DNA from: Fibrobacter sp. UWT2
Lineage (GTDB): Bacteria > Fibrobacterota > Fibrobacteria > Fibrobacterales > Fibrobacteraceae
Direction: 5' to 3'
Length of the DNA stretch: 64,000 bases
Assembly (NCBI RefSeq): GCF_900142545.1
Contig: NZ_FRBF01000001.1
Span: 62,001-126,000, forward strand
Shown: positions 1-7,572 of the stretch, in pieces
Position numbering within the stretch: position 1 is the first letter of the stretch
Layout of the letters: every line of letters starts with the position of its first letter
The notes under the pieces: model-generated
Seen by the model: the letters and a program-made list of their open reading frames with translations, nothing else
Told to the model about the DNA's origin: nothing
The model's database searches: none
Position numbers and translations under genes: made by a program

Positions 1-1
1 G

Positions 2-253
2 AGCGCCCAGATGGAACGCATGATGAAGGCCATGGGTCAGAAGAACTTGCCGAAGTCCAAGCGCATCCTCGAAATCAATCCGACGCACCCGATTTGCGAA
101 ATGCTCAAGAAGAAGGCAGAAGCCAAGGAAGACCTGGGCGATTGGCCGAAGGCCCTCTACGGTCAGGCTCTGCTTGCCGAAGGCTCTCCGCTCCCGAACC
201 CGGCAGAATATGTCGCTGCGATTACAAAGTTGCTGACTGCTTCCGTCAAATAG
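2..253 (+). CDS. htpG: Molecular chaperone HtpG (Hsp90), C-terminal end only
   Basis: Only the last 83 codons are inside the window; the frame is open back to base 2, so the gene begins upstream. The visible part matches the Hsp90/HtpG C-terminal dimerisation domain: a Met-rich helix (MERMMKAMG) followed by SKRILEINPTHPICEML, the conserved end of bacterial HtpG. HtpG is a cytosolic ATP-dependent chaperone that works as a dimer. The ATPase domain cannot be judged. A strong hairpin terminator follows about 70 bases after the stop. Confidence 0.85.
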   Translation, partial: SAQMERMMKAMGQKNLPKSKRILEINPTHPICEMLKKKAEAKEDLGDWPKALYGQALLAEGSPLPNPAEYVAAITKLLTASVK

Positions 254-262
254 CCGTTTCAG

Positions 263-307
263 TGTCATTCTGAGCGGAGGCGTGTAACGCCGGAGTCGAA
301 GAATCTA
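263..307. repeat. Intergenic palindromic element
   Basis: This short intergenic stretch begins TGTCATTCTGAGCG and ends GGAGTCGAAGAATC, with an internal inverted repeat GGCGT-gta-ACGCC. It resembles dispersed intergenic repeats I recall from this and other phyla, but only one copy is present here, so the repeat status is inferred. It lies between htpG and its terminator. Confidence 0.4.
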
Positions 308-324
308 TACACTTGCGAAAAAGA

Positions 325-350
325 CCGCGATTCAATCGCGGCCTTTTTTG
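325..350 (+). terminator. Rho-independent terminator after htpG
   Basis: The inverted repeat CCGCGA-ttcaa-TCGCGG is followed directly by CC and a run of six T. It sits 70 bases after the htpG stop and just before the end of the convergent barrel-protein gene. Confidence 0.85.
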
Positions 351-364
351 TTTCAAACTTATTG

Positions 365-1402
365 TTAGAACGATTCTCTTAAATCAATCGTAATGCCGAT
401 GTGCTTGCCGTCGACAAGCGAAAGGTCGCCGCGGGCGTGCAGCTTTTCGCTTTTGTTCAAGGCGAGGCGTCCGCCGAAGCCTACGGCGTAATGTACTTGG
501 CGCCTAAAGAGTTCGCTGAAGTAGGGCGCCGATTGCAAGGCTTCGCCAAAGATAACGCCGGCGAATCGCCAGAAGAGCGGACGGCGGAATTCCATTTGCC
601 AGATTAAGGCTTGCGTGTCGCTCCAGATGCCCGATTCTACGCCGCGGAATCGCTTGGTGCCGTCGGGGCCGGCGAGGCAGCCGAGCGGAACATTGTCGCC
701 GCGGCTCTGCTTTGCGTAAAGCCCGAGTGCGATAGAGGTTTCCCAGAACAGTGGAGCGTAGAATCTTGCGTCAAGCGTTTCGGTGTGGTAGCTAAAGTCG
801 CCGCCGAAAAAGATTTCTTCGAAGCTTGCGTAGTAGCCTTTGGTGGGCCAGTTGTCGTTGTCTTTTTTATCGAGAACCAAAAGGTAGCCGCCGCCCAAAT
901 AAAATCCGTCTTGGTAATTTTTGGGGATGTCGCTTCCGAGTTCGTTGTCGCGGGCTTCACCTTCTAATACAACGCCGTAGCGCAGAGGAATGTTGTTCGA
1001 AATGCCGAAGTTCATTTCGAAGGGAATCTTGCCGTAGACAAAGGAACTCTTGTATTCGTCTATGCGGTCAAAATCTCCGCGGGCGCCGCGCTCGAATAGC
1101 GAGTAATGCCACTTGTTCAAGTTGAGTTTTGCGGGAATGTGCAAGTGGTCACCGAATAGCCACAGGTTCGGGGCGTACTGGAATTGGAACTGCCCGCGCG
1201 TGGTACCGCGTGCGATAAAGTCCATCGAAGAAATGTTTTCGCCGCCTTGGAACGGCTTGAAGAACAAAACGAATACCGCGCCGTACTGGATCTTGGTTTC
1301 TTCGGTGTAGGCGCCAAAGGGTAGCACTGAGAATCGCTGGAAGTTGTCTTGGGCAAAGACGGAGAGCGCGAGGCACACGATAATGGTGTAGAACAACTTC
1401 AT
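365..1402 (-). CDS. Omp85/BamA-type surface antigen (D15) barrel protein without POTRA domains
   Basis: Predicted outer-membrane beta-barrel of 345 residues. The start chosen is the Met of MKLFYTIIVCLALSVFAQ, which opens a clear Sec signal peptide; an in-frame Met seven codons upstream is less likely. The C-terminal half has the Omp85-like element RFRGVESG (the position of the RGF/Y loop motif) and ends in amphipathic strands LHARGDLSLVDGKHIGITIDLRESF with a terminal Phe, as outer-membrane barrels do. The usual periplasmic POTRA repeats are missing, since the barrel starts within about 40 residues of the signal peptide. It is therefore closer to the patatin-associated or stand-alone D15 group than to BamA. 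Substrate unknown. It is convergent with htpG and divergent from ettA. Confidence 0.65.
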   Translation of the reverse strand: MKLFYTIIVCLALSVFAQDNFQRFSVLPFGAYTEETKIQYGAVFVLFFKPFQGGENISSMDFIARGTTRGQFQFQYAPNLWLFGDHLHIPAKLNLNKWHYSLFERGARGDFDRIDEYKSSFVYGKIPFEMNFGISNNIPLRYGVVLEGEARDNELGSDIPKNYQDGFYLGGGYLLVLDKKDNDNWPTKGYYASFEEIFFGGDFSYHTETLDARFYAPLFWETSIALGLYAKQSRGDNVPLGCLAGPDGTKRFRGVESGIWSDTQALIWQMEFRRPLFWRFAGVIFGEALQSAPYFSELFRRQVHYAVGFGGRLALNKSEKLHARGDLSLVDGKHIGITIDLRESF

Positions 1403-1467
1403 GGATGCAAGTATAGAAAACATTTTTTGTTATATTTATAGAAAGAATCATTTATCCCAACAATTTA

Positions 1468-1527
1468 TAACCTCTCACCTCAAAGGACCTTTGGTCCGCG
1501 CTCACACCTCGAAGCGAAGCGAGCAAA
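1468..1527. repeat. CCTC-type intergenic repeat upstream of ettA
   Basis: Pyrimidine-rich sequence with ACCTC words, a small hairpin (GGACC-ttt-GGTCC) and CGAAGCGAAGCGAG, ending two bases before the ettA ATG. The order CCTCAAAGGA, hairpin, then GCTCA and ACCTC recurs in two inverted copies at 21681-21786. No Shine-Dalgarno sequence is visible before this start. Confidence 0.55.
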
Positions 1528-1528
1528 T

Positions 1529-3223
1529 ATGGCCGAACAAAACAAAGCAGAAAAATTCGTTTTCTACATGTACAAGATGACCAAGTCCTATCCGCCTAAC
1601 AAAGAGGTGCTGAAGGACATTTCTTTGAGCTTCTACTATGGCGCAAAGATTGGTATTATCGGCCAGAATGGTGCCGGTAAGTCGACGCTCCTGCGCATCA
1701 TGGCTGGCATCGACAAGGAATTCCAAGGCGAGGCATGGATTGAACCGGGCCGCACTGCAGGCTACTTGCCGCAGGAACCGCAGCTGGACCCGAACCTGAC
1801 CGTCAAGGAAAACGTGATGCAGGCCGTGGCCAAGAAGCAGGCTATTCTCGACCGCTTTAACGAAATTTCCATGAAGTTTGCAGAGCCCATGGAAGACGAC
1901 GAGATGAACAAGCTCCTCGACGAACAGGCGAAGCTTCAGGACATCATTGACGCTCAGGATTTGTGGAGCCTTGACCGCAATATCGAAATTGCAATGGATG
2001 CTCTCCGCTGCCCGCCGGGCGATTGGCCGGTAACGAACCTCTCCGGCGGTGAAAAGCGCCGCGTGGCTCTTTGCCGCTTGCTCCTTGAAGAACCGGATTT
2101 GTTGCTCCTCGACGAACCGACGAACCACTTGGATGCCGAAACGGTTGCCTGGCTCGAACGCCACCTCCGCGAATACAAGGGCTCCGTGATTCTGGTGACC
2201 CATGACCGTTACTTCCTTGACAACGTAACGAATTGGATTCTGGAAATCGACCGTGGTCGCGGCATTCCTTGGGAAGGCAATTACGCCCAGTGGCTTGATC
2301 AGAAACTTGAACGCATGAAGAACGAAGAAAAGGGCGAATCTGACCGTCAGAAGCGCCTCGCTCGCGAACAGGAATGGGTGAAGGCTTCTCCGAAGGCTCG
2401 CCAGGCCAAGAGCAAGGCTCGTTTGAAGGCTTACGAAGACTTGCTCGCCGAAGATTCTCGCGAACAGATCAAGGTTGCCCAGATTCACATCGCAAACGGC
2501 AAGCGCCTTGGCGATATCGTGATTCAGGCCGAACACTTGCAGAAGGCCTTTGGCGACAAGGTGCTCTTCGATGATTTGAATTTCAGCTTGCCGCGTTCGG
2601 GTATCGTGGGTATTATCGGTCCGAACGGTGCGGGTAAGACGACTTTGTTCAAGATGATCATGGGCCAGGAAAAGCCCGATGCAGGTACGCTCAAGATTGG
2701 CGAAACCGTTGAAATCATCAGTATGGAACAGGGCCGCGAAAGCCTCGACGATTCCAAGACCGTGTGGGAAGAAATCACCGGCGGTAACGACGAAATCATG
2801 GTGGGTGACCGCAAGATGAATGGTCGTGCCTACTGCGGACTCTTCAACTTCACCGGTGCTGCCCAGCAGAAAAAACTGACGGCTCTTTCGGGCGGTGAAC
2901 GCAACCGCGTGCTCATGGCGAAGAATCTGCAGAAGCCGGGCAACGTGCTCTTCCTCGACGAACCGACCAACGACCTTGACATTGAAACACTGCAGGCTTT
3001 GGAACAGGCTATTCTTAAGTTCGCTGGTTGCGCCGTGATTATCTCGCATGACCGCTGGTTCCTCGACCGTATCGCAACCCACATCCTCGCTTACGAAGGC
3101 GATTCCAAGGTGGTGTGGTTCGAAGGCAACTGGAGCGAATACGAAGCCGATCGCCGCAAACGTCTTGGCGAAGATGCGGACAATCCGAAGCCGATTAAGT
3201 ACAAGACTCTCACGCGTCAGTAA
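1529..3223 (+). CDS. ettA: Energy-dependent translational throttle protein EttA (ABC-F ATPase)
   Basis: ABC-F family protein of 564 residues, the usual EttA length. Two ATPase cassettes are complete: Walker A GQNGAGKS (residues 45-52) and GPNGAGKT (about 364), LSGGE signatures (about 170 and 453), and Walker B LLLDEPTNHLD and LFLDEPTNDLD. The linker region is charged and helical, as in ribosome-binding ABC-F proteins. The N-terminal block (LKDISLSFYYGAKIGIIG, RIMAGID, GYLPQEPQLDPNLTV) is characteristic of EttA rather than Uup or YheS. EttA binds the ribosomal E site and gates the first elongation steps according to ATP/ADP level. No transmembrane segment. The start codon follows a repeat element rather than a purine-rich ribosome site. 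A small lipoprotein gene follows seven bases after the stop. Confidence 0.93.
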   Translation: MAEQNKAEKFVFYMYKMTKSYPPNKEVLKDISLSFYYGAKIGIIGQNGAGKSTLLRIMAGIDKEFQGEAWIEPGRTAGYLPQEPQLDPNLTVKENVMQAVAKKQAILDRFNEISMKFAEPMEDDEMNKLLDEQAKLQDIIDAQDLWSLDRNIEIAMDALRCPPGDWPVTNLSGGEKRRVALCRLLLEEPDLLLLDEPTNHLDAETVAWLERHLREYKGSVILVTHDRYFLDNVTNWILEIDRGRGIPWEGNYAQWLDQKLERMKNEEKGESDRQKRLAREQEWVKASPKARQAKSKARLKAYEDLLAEDSREQIKVAQIHIANGKRLGDIVIQAEHLQKAFGDKVLFDDLNFSLPRSGIVGIIGPNGAGKTTLFKMIMGQEKPDAGTLKIGETVEIISMEQGRESLDDSKTVWEEITGGNDEIMVGDRKMNGRAYCGLFNFTGAAQQKKLTALSGGERNRVLMAKNLQKPGNVLFLDEPTNDLDIETLQALEQAILKFAGCAVIISHDRWFLDRIATHILAYEGDSKVVWFEGNWSEYEADRRKRLGEDADNPKPIKYKTLTRQ

Positions 3224-3229
3224 TTGCGT

Positions 3230-3475
3230 ATGAGCAAAATGTTGCTTGCATTTGCGCTGATGGCTGCAGCTTTGATGCTGCAGTCATGCACTTGTGCAAG
3301 TGATGATTCTTGCGCCGAAGAATGGTGGGGCGACGAAGCCCGTGAAATGGATAATTGTGTAGACCAGAAAAAGTACAACGCTTGTCTTAAAGAAGACCAG
3401 TGGATTGGCTTGTCGCAAGAATTTGTCAAAAGCCAATGCAACGCCAGAGCGTCGTACCACGGCGATTGCGACTAA
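3230..3475 (+). CDS. Small cysteine-rich lipoprotein, unknown function
   Basis: Predicted lipoprotein of 81 residues. MSKMLLAFALMAAALMLQSC is a lipoprotein signal peptide with lipobox LQSC. The mature part is acidic and carries six further cysteines (TC, SC, NC, AC, QC, DC), suggesting disulfides in the periplasm or at the surface. ATG at 3230 is preferred over a TTG at 3224. Only six bases separate it from ettA, so it is probably cotranscribed, but no functional link follows. I do not recognise a family. Confidence 0.6.
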   Translation: MSKMLLAFALMAAALMLQSCTCASDDSCAEEWWGDEAREMDNCVDQKKYNACLKEDQWIGLSQEFVKSQCNARASYHGDCD

Positions 3476-3485
3476 TTTTTAATCG

Positions 3486-4526
3486 TTAAGAGAATCGTTC
3501 ATACAACGCATCTCTCTCGACCGGTTCCAAGCCTTCGTTTGTAATCAAGGACTTCATGCGTTCGGGGCTCATGCCCACGGGAACCGTGGCGCCGGCGGCG
3601 TGCGTAATCTTTTCTTCGATAATCGTACCATCCAAATCCGACGCGCCGGCGTGGAGCGCCTTCATCGCGGTCTCGATACCCATCTGAATCCAGTACGCCT
3701 TAATGTGCGGGAAGTTGTCGAGGAAAAGTCTTGCGACAGCGACCGTACGCAGGATGTCTTCTTCGCTGGTGATATTCGGAACAATCTTGTGCAACGCATT
3801 GTGTTCCGGATGGTACACGAGCGGAATGAAGGCGAAAAAGCCAGGTGCTTCGTCCTGCAAGTCGCGCAGCATTTTCATGTGGGCGATGCGGTCTTCAATC
3901 TTTTCGATGTGCCCAAACAGCATGGTCGCATTCGTCGGGATTCCAATCTTGTGGGCCGCGCGGTGAACGTCAAGCCATTCTTCGCCGGTTTCCTTGCCCG
4001 GGCAAATCTGGTCGCGAACATCCTGCACCAGGATTTCTGCACCGCCACCGGGCAGAGCATCAAGGCCAGCTTCTTTCAGCGTGCTCATGATTTGCAGCGG
4101 AGTCTGTCCCGAAATCTTGGCGAAGTGGCAAATTTCCACAGCGGTAAATGCTTTCAGATTCACCTTCGGGAATTCCACGCGCAGCTTGCGCAGCATCTCG
4201 ATGTAGTAATCGAACGGGTGGTCCGGATGCAGGCCGCCAACAATGTGCAATTCGCGGGCTCCGCCAGCAATCGCTTCGGCAGCCTTGTTGCGAATGGTGT
4301 TGTAGTCCCAGTCGTAAGCGGTGGGGCTATCCTTTTTAATCTTAGAAAACGCGCAGAACTTGCAGTGCAACACGCACACGTTGGTGTAGTTGATCTGGCG
4401 GTTGTTCACCCAATACACGGACTTGCCGTGCCTGCGTTCCTTTTCGGCATTCGCGCGGGCACAGAGTTCGTCGAGCGGGGCGTTTAAAAATAAGTCTAGA
4501 GCTTCGGCTTCGGTCAGGCGCGCCAT
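3486..4526 (-). CDS. mqnE: Aminodeoxyfutalosine synthase MqnE (radical SAM)
   Basis: Radical SAM enzyme of the futalosine route to menaquinone, joining SAM to the MqnA product 3-[(1-carboxyvinyl)oxy]benzoate to give aminofutalosine. The cluster motif CVLHCKFC (Cys 51, 55, 58) is intact. The later blocks LPGGGAEIL, ICPGKETGEEWLDVHRAAH and TNATMLFGH fit MqnE better than the related cyclase MqnC. At 346 residues it is a little short of typical MqnE (about 360-380). Its ATG lies one base after the stop of the upstream M23 peptidase gene, so the two are very likely cotranscribed. Other mqn genes are not in this window. Menaquinone would serve fumarate reduction in an anaerobic succinate producer. 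Confidence 0.88.
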   Translation of the reverse strand: MARLTEAEALDLFLNAPLDELCARANAEKERRHGKSVYWVNNRQINYTNVCVLHCKFCAFSKIKKDSPTAYDWDYNTIRNKAAEAIAGGARELHIVGGLHPDHPFDYYIEMLRKLRVEFPKVNLKAFTAVEICHFAKISGQTPLQIMSTLKEAGLDALPGGGAEILVQDVRDQICPGKETGEEWLDVHRAAHKIGIPTNATMLFGHIEKIEDRIAHMKMLRDLQDEAPGFFAFIPLVYHPEHNALHKIVPNITSEEDILRTVAVARLFLDNFPHIKAYWIQMGIETAMKALHAGASDLDGTIIEEKITHAAGATVPVGMSPERMKSLITNEGLEPVERDALYERFS

Positions 4527-4527
4527 G

Positions 4528-6567
4528 TTACATCTCGGGGATGTCTACGTTATAGCTTGCCTTGTGACCGGCTTCGTCAACGAGCTTGATGGTGATAGAT
4601 CCTTCTTCAGGAATCTGTGCGCCTTCGATGACGATTTCGCGAGGTTCAGAATCGTATTCAGCGGCGACCCATTTCTTGCCGACCAACACCGTAATGGCGT
4701 TGCCGTCAGGAATGCCGTCGTACTTGAACAGCACCGGAATCTTGAGGGCCGGCTGGCGGACACCGCTGATCATCATGTCAGACCAGTAGGGGAATCCGAG
4801 CGTCGGGGCTTCGGTGTTTTCGATGTTGGCGATGTCGCGAATTTCGTTCATGGTTGCGCAACGGTTCTTGCCCTTGGTCTGCTTGCTAAAGTAGAACCAG
4901 TTGCGGGTCGTTTCGCCGAGCCAGTAAAGCGGCTGATTGTTTTCCGGATTGTCAATGCAAACGGTCCAGTTGCCGAGCTGCATGCCCTTCGGGTGGAATT
5001 CAAAGTAATCCAGACTGTCGGTATGCGTGCGGGTCACGGCCAAAATCTTCTTGGTCGTGTCGCGGCCTGTCGGAATGCCGGTAAGTTTTTGCGTAATGCC
5101 CACGTTTCCGACCTTGGTAGACCAATTGACGCTTCTCTGGTACTGGTTGAAGGCGTAAAGTTCAATGCTTGCATCGGCAGCGACGCCGTCACCCGTAGAA
5201 CGAGAGTCAGCGGTGTAGTGGATGCTTGTCATTTCGGGATAGATTTCAAGCAGGCGGCCAATCGTAATCGGTGCGGGCTTGAATGCCTTACACATGTCTT
5301 CTTCGATAATCTGGTCGCCGGCCATGGCGGTGAACTTCATACCGTTCTTGCAACGGAACAAGTCGAGCATCGGACGGCTAAGGAACGTGAACAGCGGGGA
5401 AGCCTGGTCCTTGTACAGCTGCATGGGCTTGTCGCTCTTGCAACGCGGGTGGAACGTGAACTTCTTGCTGACCTTGTTGCCGCTATAGTCTTCTGCTTCG
5501 ATCGTGTAAGTTGAAAGCGGAGCGAGTTTGGCGTTAATAAGGTGCCAGTCGCCAGCGGTGTCGGCCTCTTCGGCCCACAGGAGTTGGTCGCGAATCAGAG
5601 CCATCTTGCTGTAACGCAAGGTGTCGAGCACTTCTTCAAAAATCTTTTCGTCGTAGCGCCACACGGTAAGACGGCGTACGGACATTGGATTATCCTTGGG
5701 CTCGCGGCTGTAGTCTGCAATCTTTACGGCCATGCTCAAGTTGAATTCGTTTTTCACCGGCGTTTCGACGCAACCCTTGTTCAAAGCTTCGGGGTTGGTA
5801 ATAGCCATGTGGTTGCCCTGCCAAACGGCGACGCCAAAAATTTGCGGAGCAAGCGTGTCTGAAATAACAACGCCGGCCTGCACAGGGTTAATAATGCGGT
5901 CGTTGTCCAAGCGGACTTCCAAGTGCAAGTGCGGGTTTCCGATGCCGGTGCTGCCCGAGAAGGTCAGCGTATCGCCCTTCTTGTAGCTTGCATTCGTCTT
6001 GATGGTAACGTCGTTCTTCTTGGAGGCATACTGTTTCTTGATAATCTGGTCGTCGAGCTTGCCGAAGCTGCTCTGGTGTGCGAACGCCCAGGTCTTGCCG
6101 CTGTTGCCCTTGAAGAGCATCAGCTTTCCGTAGTGGAACGGAGAAACTCGCAGTTCTACAACCTTGCCGTCTTCAGGCGCGTAAATGGGCCAGCCTTCTT
6201 CCATCTGCGTGGAATAGTCGAAACCTGCATGGTAACGTGTGCCGCGGTTCTCGCCAAAGCTCGAGGTCAAGTAAGCGTCGCGGTTGAACGGGCGGTAAGT
6301 CGGTTCTGCAGCTTTGAGAACTCTCTTTTCCGCCATGCCGTCGGCGTTGTTGACTTTGTTCGCATCGGCGCTTGCGCCGAAGTTGTCGTTAGATACTGTT
6401 TCGCCGGATTTGGCCTTGATGCAGTCTTCGTAAGCGAAGGCATCCATGGTCTTTTCGTTGCATTCGGCGGCGAACGTGGAAGGCATCATGGCGAAACTTG
6501 CCATAGTACCCAAGAACATTCCCTTGCGGGTGATTTTAGCGAGTTTGTTCAAGATTGTAGTATCCAT
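4528..6567 (-). CDS. M23-family (LytM) peptidase, secreted
   Basis: Predicted exported zinc metallopeptidase of 679 residues from ATG at 6567; the open frame extends only to a TTG upstream. An N-terminal hydrophobic stretch (MFLGTMASFAMMPSTFAAE) looks like a signal peptide. The M23 domain lies around residues 85-225: SSFGENRGTRYHAGFDYS supplies His about 113 and Asp about 117, and HLHLEVR supplies His about 213 and 215, so the catalytic set is complete. The remaining 450 residues look like beta-rich domains without a clear family. M23 enzymes cleave peptidoglycan cross-bridges; some act as scaffolds, but the intact ligands argue for activity. The gene precedes mqnE with one base between stop and start. 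Confidence 0.8.
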   Translation of the reverse strand: MDTTILNKLAKITRKGMFLGTMASFAMMPSTFAAECNEKTMDAFAYEDCIKAKSGETVSNDNFGASADANKVNNADGMAEKRVLKAAEPTYRPFNRDAYLTSSFGENRGTRYHAGFDYSTQMEEGWPIYAPEDGKVVELRVSPFHYGKLMLFKGNSGKTWAFAHQSSFGKLDDQIIKKQYASKKNDVTIKTNASYKKGDTLTFSGSTGIGNPHLHLEVRLDNDRIINPVQAGVVISDTLAPQIFGVAVWQGNHMAITNPEALNKGCVETPVKNEFNLSMAVKIADYSREPKDNPMSVRRLTVWRYDEKIFEEVLDTLRYSKMALIRDQLLWAEEADTAGDWHLINAKLAPLSTYTIEAEDYSGNKVSKKFTFHPRCKSDKPMQLYKDQASPLFTFLSRPMLDLFRCKNGMKFTAMAGDQIIEEDMCKAFKPAPITIGRLLEIYPEMTSIHYTADSRSTGDGVAADASIELYAFNQYQRSVNWSTKVGNVGITQKLTGIPTGRDTTKKILAVTRTHTDSLDYFEFHPKGMQLGNWTVCIDNPENNQPLYWLGETTRNWFYFSKQTKGKNRCATMNEIRDIANIENTEAPTLGFPYWSDMMISGVRQPALKIPVLFKYDGIPDGNAITVLVGKKWVAAEYDSEPREIVIEGAQIPEEGSITIKLVDEAGHKASYNVDIPEM

Positions 6568-6651
6568 ACCACAAAAATACAAAATTATTACAAACTAGCG
6601 GGAGAGGTCGATTGAATTGCAGGATTTATGTGATATCCAGGGAGCAAAAAA

Positions 6652-6680
6652 AGAACCGTTTGCTTGTGCAAACGGTTCTT
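6652..6680 (-). terminator. Rho-independent terminator of the tRNA-Ala transcript
   Basis: On the minus strand a near-perfect stem (AGAACCGTTTGC with GCAAACGGTTCT) is followed by a run of T. It begins seven bases beyond the tRNA 3' end. Confidence 0.85.
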
Positions 6681-6686
6681 GTCTAG

Positions 6687-6759
6687 TGGAGCTAAGGAGA
6701 GTCGAACTCCTGACCTCCTGCATGCCATGCAGGCGCTCTACCAACTGAGCTATAACCCC
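6687..6759 (-). tRNA. tRNA-Ala (anticodon GGC)
   Basis: Read on the minus strand, the 73 bases fold as a full cloverleaf: acceptor GGGGTTA with TAGCTCC, D-arm AGCTCAGTTGGTAGAGC, anticodon arm CCTGC-AT-GGC-AT-GCAGG, T-arm with GTTCGACTC, and discriminator A. The anticodon GGC reads GCC and GCU alanine codons. CCA is not encoded. It is a single-gene unit with its own promoter and terminator. Confidence 0.95.
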
Positions 6760-6772
6760 GAAGGACGAGCCA

Positions 6773-6801
6773 AATATAGAAGAACTAATCTGACTTGTCA
6801 A
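6773..6801 (-). promoter_or_regulatory. Sigma-70-type promoter for tRNA-Ala
   Basis: On the minus strand TTGACA (6796-6801) is followed after exactly 17 bases by TATATT (6773-6778), then TG. The -10 box ends 13 bases before the mature tRNA 5' end. This is the clearest promoter in the window and a useful reference for the organism's housekeeping consensus. Confidence 0.85.
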
Positions 6802-6847
6802 GGGTGGGTCATGAAAAAAATGAAAATTTTTTCACGACCCGATATTT

Positions 6848-7393
6848 TTAGGCCTTTTCGATGGTCACGGATTCGATGATCACGTCTTCGTACGGGGCGT
6901 CGCGGCGGTCGGTCTTGACACCGGCGATATCGTCGAGAACTTCGAAACCTTCGTAGAGCTGGCCGAATACGGAGTAGCCGTCAGCCGGGCCGGGGCCTAC
7001 CTGTTCGTGGTCCAAGAAGTGGACGTCGTCGCCGTGAACGATGAAGAACTGGCTGCCGATGGAGTTCGGGAACTGGGTTTTGGCCCAGCTCAAAGCGCCA
7101 CGCATGTGGGTGAGGCGCGGGTCGTATTTGTCGCCAATCGTGGTGCCGGGGCCCTTGGCAGAGTGTCCGCCGGTACCGTTACGGTTGGTAAAGTCGCCAC
7201 CCTGAATCATGAAGTTCTTGATGATGCGGTGGAACGGAGCGCCGTCGTACTTGCCCTGCTTGGCGAGTTCAACAAAGTTCGTGGCGCATTCGCCGACGAT
7301 ATCTTCGAAAATACGCAGCTTCATGGTGCCGTGGTTGGTCTTCATGATAGCGATAGTTTCGCCTGCTTCCGGTTTACCCAGCTGATTGAACAT
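6848..7393 (-). CDS. Cyclophilin-type peptidyl-prolyl cis-trans isomerase
   Basis: Cyclophilin of 181 residues without signal peptide, so probably cytosolic. The core motifs are present: FHRIIKNFMIQGGDF (active-site Arg, Phe, Met, Gln), GTGGHS, GSQFFIVHG and VFGQLYEGFEVLDDI. The position often held by a cyclosporin-contacting Trp is not Trp, as in many bacterial forms. It catalyses proline isomerisation in folding. The gene has a good ribosome site (ATAGGAGATTTT before ATG) and a hairpin in its leader. It is divergent from pyrR. Confidence 0.9.
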   Translation of the reverse strand: MFNQLGKPEAGETIAIMKTNHGTMKLRIFEDIVGECATNFVELAKQGKYDGAPFHRIIKNFMIQGGDFTNRNGTGGHSAKGPGTTIGDKYDPRLTHMRGALSWAKTQFPNSIGSQFFIVHGDDVHFLDHEQVGPGPADGYSVFGQLYEGFEVLDDIAGVKTDRRDAPYEDVIIESVTIEKA

Positions 7394-7404
7394 AAAATCT
7401 CCTA

Positions 7405-7440
7405 TTAATGTCCCGACAGGGCGCTGCCGGGGTTTAATGT
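7405..7440 (-). promoter_or_regulatory. Leader hairpin upstream of the cyclophilin gene
   Basis: On the minus strand CCCGGCAG-CGCC-CTGTCGGG forms an 8-bp stem with one G-T pair, ending 18 bases before the ATG. Copies of TTAATGT flank it on the plus strand (7405-7411 and 7434-7440). No T-run follows, so it is not a simple terminator. The sequence ACATTAA between hairpin and ribosome site also occurs in the metK leader. Confidence 0.45.
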
Positions 7441-7539
7441 TTCTTTTCTTATATATACAAAAAAAGTGGGGTCAATTTCAGTATTTAAAGGTGAAAAACC
7501 ATAAAAAATGCTACATTCAAGTGTGATAATTAAGGCAAG

Positions 7540-7572
7540 GCTGAAAACCTGTTACCTGAACCTGATACCTAT
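7540..7572 (+). repeat. ACCTGAT-type tandem repeat abutting pyrR start
   Basis: Imperfect tandem words of 6-7 bases (ACCTGTT, ACCTGA, ACCTGAT, ACCT) run up to two bases before the pyrR ATG. The stretch has no purine-rich ribosome-binding site. It belongs with similar pyrimidine-rich repeats directly before the starts at 1529, 21798 and 38521. Confidence 0.5.

Noticed and set aside
1502-3082. 526-residue open frame opposite ettA
   Set aside because: Composition is Val/Phe/His-rich without motifs; it is antisense to complete ABC-F motifs.
7394-7572. PyrR-type attenuator before pyrR
   Set aside because: No terminator/antiterminator pair on the plus strand; the only strong hairpin belongs to the minus-strand leader.
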